From positions 9,915 through 22,239 of the forward strand of contig NW_003144422.1 in assembly GCF_000003605.2 (NCBI RefSeq): a stretch of 12,325 nt of DNA. Direction: 5' to 3'. The stretch's first letter is position 1; each line of letters begins with the position of its first letter. The translations under genes and the position numbers were made by a program. Under the pieces are notes generated by a model. That model was not told the DNA's origin, made no database searches, and saw nothing but the letters and a program-made list of their open reading frames with translations. Below are positions 9,701-12,325 of the stretch, one piece after another. The DNA is from Saccoglossus kowalevskii. Its lineage: Eukaryota > Hemichordata > Enteropneusta > Harrimaniidae.

Positions 9701-10559
9701 GTACTACAAGAGTGTTGTAGATTATCTTACAGAACTTTAAAGTGCATGAAATATTGGGAAAAAACTATTAAAATAACAGAAATTCGTTACCTTATTTTAT
9801 TCAAATTTTTTATCGACCTTGGATAGTCAAATAAAAAAAAATTGCTGTCGGCACACTTAAATCATAAAAGTATAATTAAATAAGACTTTAAGGTATATAA
9901 CCACGCTAATCATGTAACAATTTATCTCATTTGTATATATCGTTGTTCGAAATTTACTGTTTTTAATGCATTATTTCATATTATTGTTAGAACTCAGTAG
10001 CGGAAAAAAAATAATATTGTAATCGGGATACCAAGTGACTTGAAACGAAGTGTGTACCTGTATCACTGTTTTGTCGTAGCGATAGCCGCTGCCATACAAT
10101 TTTACAAATGTCGGGTAATGACTGCAAGGTAGTTAATGCAAGATGGTATGCTTCACCGCTACTAATAAAGTAGTCTTTCTTAATACAGTACATCGTCGCT
10201 CTGCCTTTTTCCTCAGATACAAAATAACAAGGGCTAAGGGCTTTGTTGTGACCTTTCACCTTGACGATTACATGTCAGATATAGCACTCAAGCGTAATGG
10301 ACTGTTAAAGTGTGTCACTGGTAAACAGATCGCAAACCAAGGATTGAAACAGAGTATATTGTTTGTCATTGCATGGATGCGCTGTTTTATGTGTTGAATA
10401 TATGATTTAACAATCTACATACATGTACATGATTTTGAAATACATGTCCAATCAATTTTTAAATCATGACTATTTTGATGCTTCATTTGAACAGTGTCTT
10501 CAATTATAATAAAGAACTAAAAATGTTTGTGTACTTTCATTTTTGTGCCGCGGGTCGCA
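6776..10559. other. Non-coding desert, part 5
   Basis: No gene recognised over about 3.8 kb. Frames at 6922-7137, 7832-8062, 9987-10259 and 10143-10397 lack recognisable domains, and the last two overlap on opposite strands. The content is AT-rich, with small palindromes (CGGCTATAGCCG at 6938-6949, TTAAGCTTAA at 7365-7374). There is a short hairpin CTACAA...TTGTAG at 9704-9720, a 9-bp inverted pair ATGATTTAA/TTAAATCAT (10402-10410 and 10459-10467), and several ACATGTAC words. Confidence 0.6.
6938..6949. repeat. 12-bp perfect palindrome CGGCTATAGCCG
   Basis: The self-complementary dodecamer CGGCTATAGCCG lies within a local GC-rich island (about 6925-6955) of an otherwise AT-rich region. It could be a dimeric protein site or a chance palindrome. 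Confidence 0.5.
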
Positions 10560-10644
10560 CCTGTGAATTACAAGAAAATATTATGAGAGAGCCGGGTTTT
10601 TCAAATAATTTCTAAATGTATAAGAGGGCATTGGTTTGCTGTGA

Positions 10645-10824
10645 AATGGCTGGGTATATTGTGCGGATTTACTGCATAGCAATATCAAGCAAGAGCTGGA
10701 TGATTTTAATTACTGGCTGGATTGGTACATTTTGGCAGATAAAATGTGCATCAAAACATGGCGGCCTCTATGTAGACATGTATTGTTTCCAGTAATCAGA
10801 TTTTGCTGGGAGGGCGCTAACTAA
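10645..10824 (+). other. Ambiguous GC-richer segment with two overlapping open frames
   Basis: One plus frame gives a 49-residue ORF (10646-10795) starting MAGYIVRIYC in a good Kozak context (G at -3 and +4). A second frame is stop-free for 59 codons (10645-10821, stop 10822-10824), includes KQELDDFNYWLDWYILADK, and has no early ATG. Neither matches a family I recognise, and both lengths are within chance for this composition. The segment also contains a YY1-like AACATGGCGGC (10755-10765) and the GAGGGCGCTA word (10810-10819). It could be an old repeat relic, a decayed exon or a regulatory segment. Confidence 0.2.
10810..10819. promoter_or_regulatory. Second GAGGGCGCTA word (CTCF-core-like)
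   Basis: This decamer is identical to the one upstream of the GPCR exon and in the same plus-strand orientation. It matches the CTCF core on its right half only. It lies about 525 bp upstream of the right-hand exon. Confidence 0.2.
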
Positions 10825-10828
10825 CACG

Positions 10829-10844
10829 TTTCTAAGTTTCTAAG
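10829..10844. repeat. Tandem TTTCTAAG x2
   Basis: Two perfect adjacent 8-bp copies of TTTCTAAG. Simple slippage repeat. Confidence 0.75.
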
Positions 10845-11026
10845 CTGTGCTTGTATGTATGCAGGCAAGTACATGTTATTATAATTTTCATCTTATAAAT
10901 CTCTTACAATCGATGAAATGTCATCACATTAGTAAAATACTCGTATAATTCTCTATTAAAATAACCACCTCATTTATATGGAAATAATTCAAAACTCTCT
11001 AGGCACAATTATTGATTCAAAACGAG

Positions 11027-11167
11027 GTGACAGTCGAGTTAACAGTTCGTTAGTCAGCTCACATTCGCGAAGCATCGAATATACAAACAATCTCTGTCAC
11101 AGGTGAACGCCATTAGCGGCGTTTTCAAGCTTTTTTTTTCGTATTTTTTTTATATTGAGCTTTTTTT
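11027..11167. other. Structured segment: inverted repeat, small hairpin and three T-runs
   Basis: GTGACAG (11027-11033) and CTGTCAC (11094-11100) form a 7-bp inverted pair enclosing ATTCG...CGAAT. Next comes a hairpin AACGCC/GGCGTT (11106-11111 and 11118-11123), then T-runs of 9, 8 and 7 (11131-11139, 11144-11151, 11161-11167). A stem-loop followed by a T9 run would stop RNA polymerase III, but no A or B box that meets the consensus was found, so a small RNA gene is not claimed. Confidence 0.3.
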
Positions 11168-11190
11168 CACTATCATAGCGACGAGAGAGC

Positions 11191-11334
11191 TATAAACTGT
11201 TATGGGCAGCAAAAAAATTATCAACGTGTTACAAACGCACAAATATCAAGTTAAATTTATTTCGGGGCGTCCCGATAAATGCCGTAAAATGGTGAATAAT
11301 CTGAGAGCATGCGCAGTACCATCTCAGAAAAAAA
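11191..11334 (+). promoter_or_regulatory. Putative promoter and leader of the right-hand exon
   Basis: TATAAA at 11191-11196 lies about 140 bp before the ATG at 11335. Between them are a small hairpin (TTTAT...CGGG/CCCG...ATAAA, 11256-11279) and an NRF1-like GCATGCGCAG at 11307-11316. The NRF1-like word is framed by the perfect inverted pair CTGAGA (11301-11306) and TCTCAG (11322-11327), just ahead of an A-run and the start codon. Order and spacing suit a core promoter plus 5' leader. This is inference from motifs only. Confidence 0.35.
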
Positions 11335-11522
11335 ATGGCAGATCAGACTGGGTGTAGGAAGCGCGGTCGCCGAAGTGTGAGCGAATCTGCGAAAAAACGA
11401 TGACAGACAAGCAAGAATGCGACAAAGATTTATCTTGGCCAAGAGGTTGACAGATGGATTGCCATAAAATTGGAGCATTCTCTTGGTTCAGACGCAAATG
11501 TAGCCAAGTTTTTAATCGCTAG
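11335..11522 (+). pseudogene. First exon of an unrecognised nuclear-type protein, interrupted by an in-frame TGA
   Basis: ATG at 11335 has A at -3 and G at +4. The first 22 codons read MADQTGCRKR then GRRSVSESAKKR, a basic Ser/Arg/Lys stretch resembling a nuclear localisation signal. TGA follows at 11401-11403. The same frame then continues through TKIYLGQEVDRWIAIKLEHS to DANVAKFLIAR and reaches AG|GTGAGT at 11522/11523; an in-frame TGA lies just past that donor. The pattern RW-x3-K-x6-SD-x2-VAKFL resembles a short N-terminal helical module I associate with multicopy zinc-finger or transposon-derived proteins of invertebrates and fish, but I cannot name the family. The TGA follows CGA and could itself derive from CGA (Arg) by CpG deamination. 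No ATG lies between the TGA and the donor. It may be a decayed copy, a null allele or a sequencing error. Confidence 0.5.
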
Positions 11523-11528
11523 GTGAGT
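11523..11528 (+). other. Splice donor after the interrupted exon
   Basis: GTGAGT preceded by CTAG gives a strong AG|GTGAGT donor. The cut leaves two bases (AG) of an incomplete codon, so the intron is phase 2. Its coincidence with the end of the protein-like frame supports a genuine exon, functional or decayed. Confidence 0.6.
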
Positions 11529-12073
11529 TGTGTTCAATGTGTTATCAGGTAGTACAATACATGGGTTATGTATCCTCCGTTTATATCCTTGTGTTGTGCA
11601 TTTTTCTGGGAAAGTTTGGCATATGTATAGTTTATTTTTTAGGCCAGAATAATAATATAATAATACCGTAAGTGTGAACAGCTTGTAATATTATATGTTG
11701 AAACGTAAAATAAATCCATCGGCGCCAGCCATGCGTTGTGGTTTGTATATAACGTGATATTCATCAAAATGGCTACCGTCTTGTAAACAGTGTGCATTTT
11801 ATGCTCTCTAAAAAAAGCTGTAAAACAACTTTTCAAAACTGATTATATCCTGTGAAAACTCATCTTAAAGACCATGAAGGTTTGCTGACATCCATAAGGA
11901 ACTTATTGTGCTGGATTTTCCTTCCTAAACCGGTGTGTAGAGTCTTTGTTTCAATGTGTTAATGGTGGTCAAGGTCACAGAGGAAAAATATACTCGCTTA
12001 AGAAACTAAAGGAAGACTGGACGACACAACGACAGACTATACTGATCAACTGATCCAACTGAACTGTAAGTGA
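11529..12073 (+). other. Probable intron or intergenic stretch with one candidate non-coding exon
   Basis: Mostly AT-rich, with an AAT-rich run at 11648-11666; the minus frame at 11639-11836 looks like noise. The interval 11981-12065 is preceded by GGTCACAG and followed by GTAAGT, so it could be an 85-bp exon. The frame continuing the 11335-11522 exon would meet a stop in it after about 23 codons, so it would be a last coding or an untranslated exon. Evidence is only the paired splice signals. Confidence 0.3.
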
Positions 12074-12127
12074 AAGATAATAACTACTTTAGACAACAAT
12101 TACCATATACAAGGTTCAGAAAATTGC

Positions 12128-12325
12128 ATGGAGAGTTGTAATGTAAACAAAGACAAAGACAACAAAAGCAGCCATTATCCACCATTACAGCCAAAGAGTG
12201 TGAACAAAGGAACCTTAAAACAAAAGGTTACAATTATGGCATCCAAAACCACAATAGCAAAATACACCAGTAGTAATGATGCTAGTGATAAATCTCAGCA
12301 AAGTAATGAAGAGGAAGAAAGGTTA
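12128..12325 (+). CDS. N-terminus of an unrecognised Lys/Ser/Asn/Glu-rich protein (runs off the window)
   Basis: The frame is stop-free from 12074 to the window end (84 codons). The ATG at 12128 has T at -3, a weak context. The in-frame ATG at 12236 has A at -3 and G at +4, so 12236 may be the true start. From 12128 there are 66 visible residues: a Lys/Asn/Ser-rich start (MESCNVNKDKDNKSS), a middle with PPLQPKSV, MASKTTIAKY at residue 37, and an acidic SQQSNEEEERL end that could open a coiled coil. The peptide is charged and hydrophobic-poor, unlike the other chance frames here. It could be a disordered N-terminus of a host gene, ORF1 of a non-LTR retrotransposon behind an A-rich leader, or a later exon of the 11335 unit. 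The frame length alone is not significant. Confidence 0.35.
   Translation, partial: MESCNVNKDKDNKSSHYPPLQPKSVNKGTLKQKVTIMASKTTIAKYTSSNDASDKSQQSNEEEERL

Noticed and set aside
9987-10397. Opposed 90-aa and 84-aa frames
   Set aside because: They overlap on opposite strands, have no recognisable motif and no splice context.
8700-10430. Recurrent ACATGTAC words
   Set aside because: AT-rich palindromic octamers recur by composition, with no consistent spacing or flank similarity.
11257-11478. 73-aa minus-strand frame
   Set aside because: It is antisense to the better supported plus-strand exon at 11335-11522.

Overview
The window is animal nuclear DNA, AT-rich and almost entirely non-coding. Protein-coding content sits only at the two edges, in exon-sized pieces with GT splice donors, so this is not a prokaryotic or organellar sequence. 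No tRNA, rRNA, CRISPR array or complete mobile element was recognised. The taxon cannot be fixed from this sequence alone. A kisspeptin-receptor-like GPCR exon and the absence of vertebrate-type repeats suggest an invertebrate, perhaps a hemichordate, echinoderm or cephalochordate, or else a lophotrochozoan (low confidence).

Left edge (1-533, minus strand): the first coding exon of a class A (rhodopsin-type) neuropeptide GPCR. It covers the N-terminus, TM1, TM2 and the start of TM3, closest in pattern to the kisspeptin receptor (KISS1R/GPR54) group. It ends in phase 0 at a GTAAGT donor, and its intron leaves the window to the left. That intron holds a 17-bp tandem duplication directly beside the exon.

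Middle (about 534-11020): a gene desert of more than 10 kb. The open frames in it look like chance ORFs. Two inverted-repeat structures stand out. One is a compact GC-rich foldback of about 108 bp at 5442-5549 with 26-bp arms. The other is a pair of 16-bp inverted repeats bounding 434 bp (3768-4201). Smaller items are perfect palindromes, short tandem repeats and isolated matches to CRE, NRF1-like, YY1-like and CTCF-like words.

Right edge (about 11020-12325, plus strand): a promoter-like stretch (T-runs, a TATA-like word, an NRF1-like word inside a small hairpin) leads into a probable first exon (11335-11522). It encodes an Arg/Ser/Lys-rich segment and a helical 'RW...K...SD..VAKFL..R' module, and ends exactly at AG|GTGAGT. 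The frame carries a TGA at 11401-11403, which could have come from CGA by CpG deamination, so the exon is probably decayed or a polymorphic allele. A second open frame, rich in Lys, Ser, Asn and Glu, starts at 12128 or 12236 and runs off the window.

The GPCR and the right-hand unit point away from each other, so the desert is the shared upstream region of two divergent genes. Nothing in the sequence shows that they work together.
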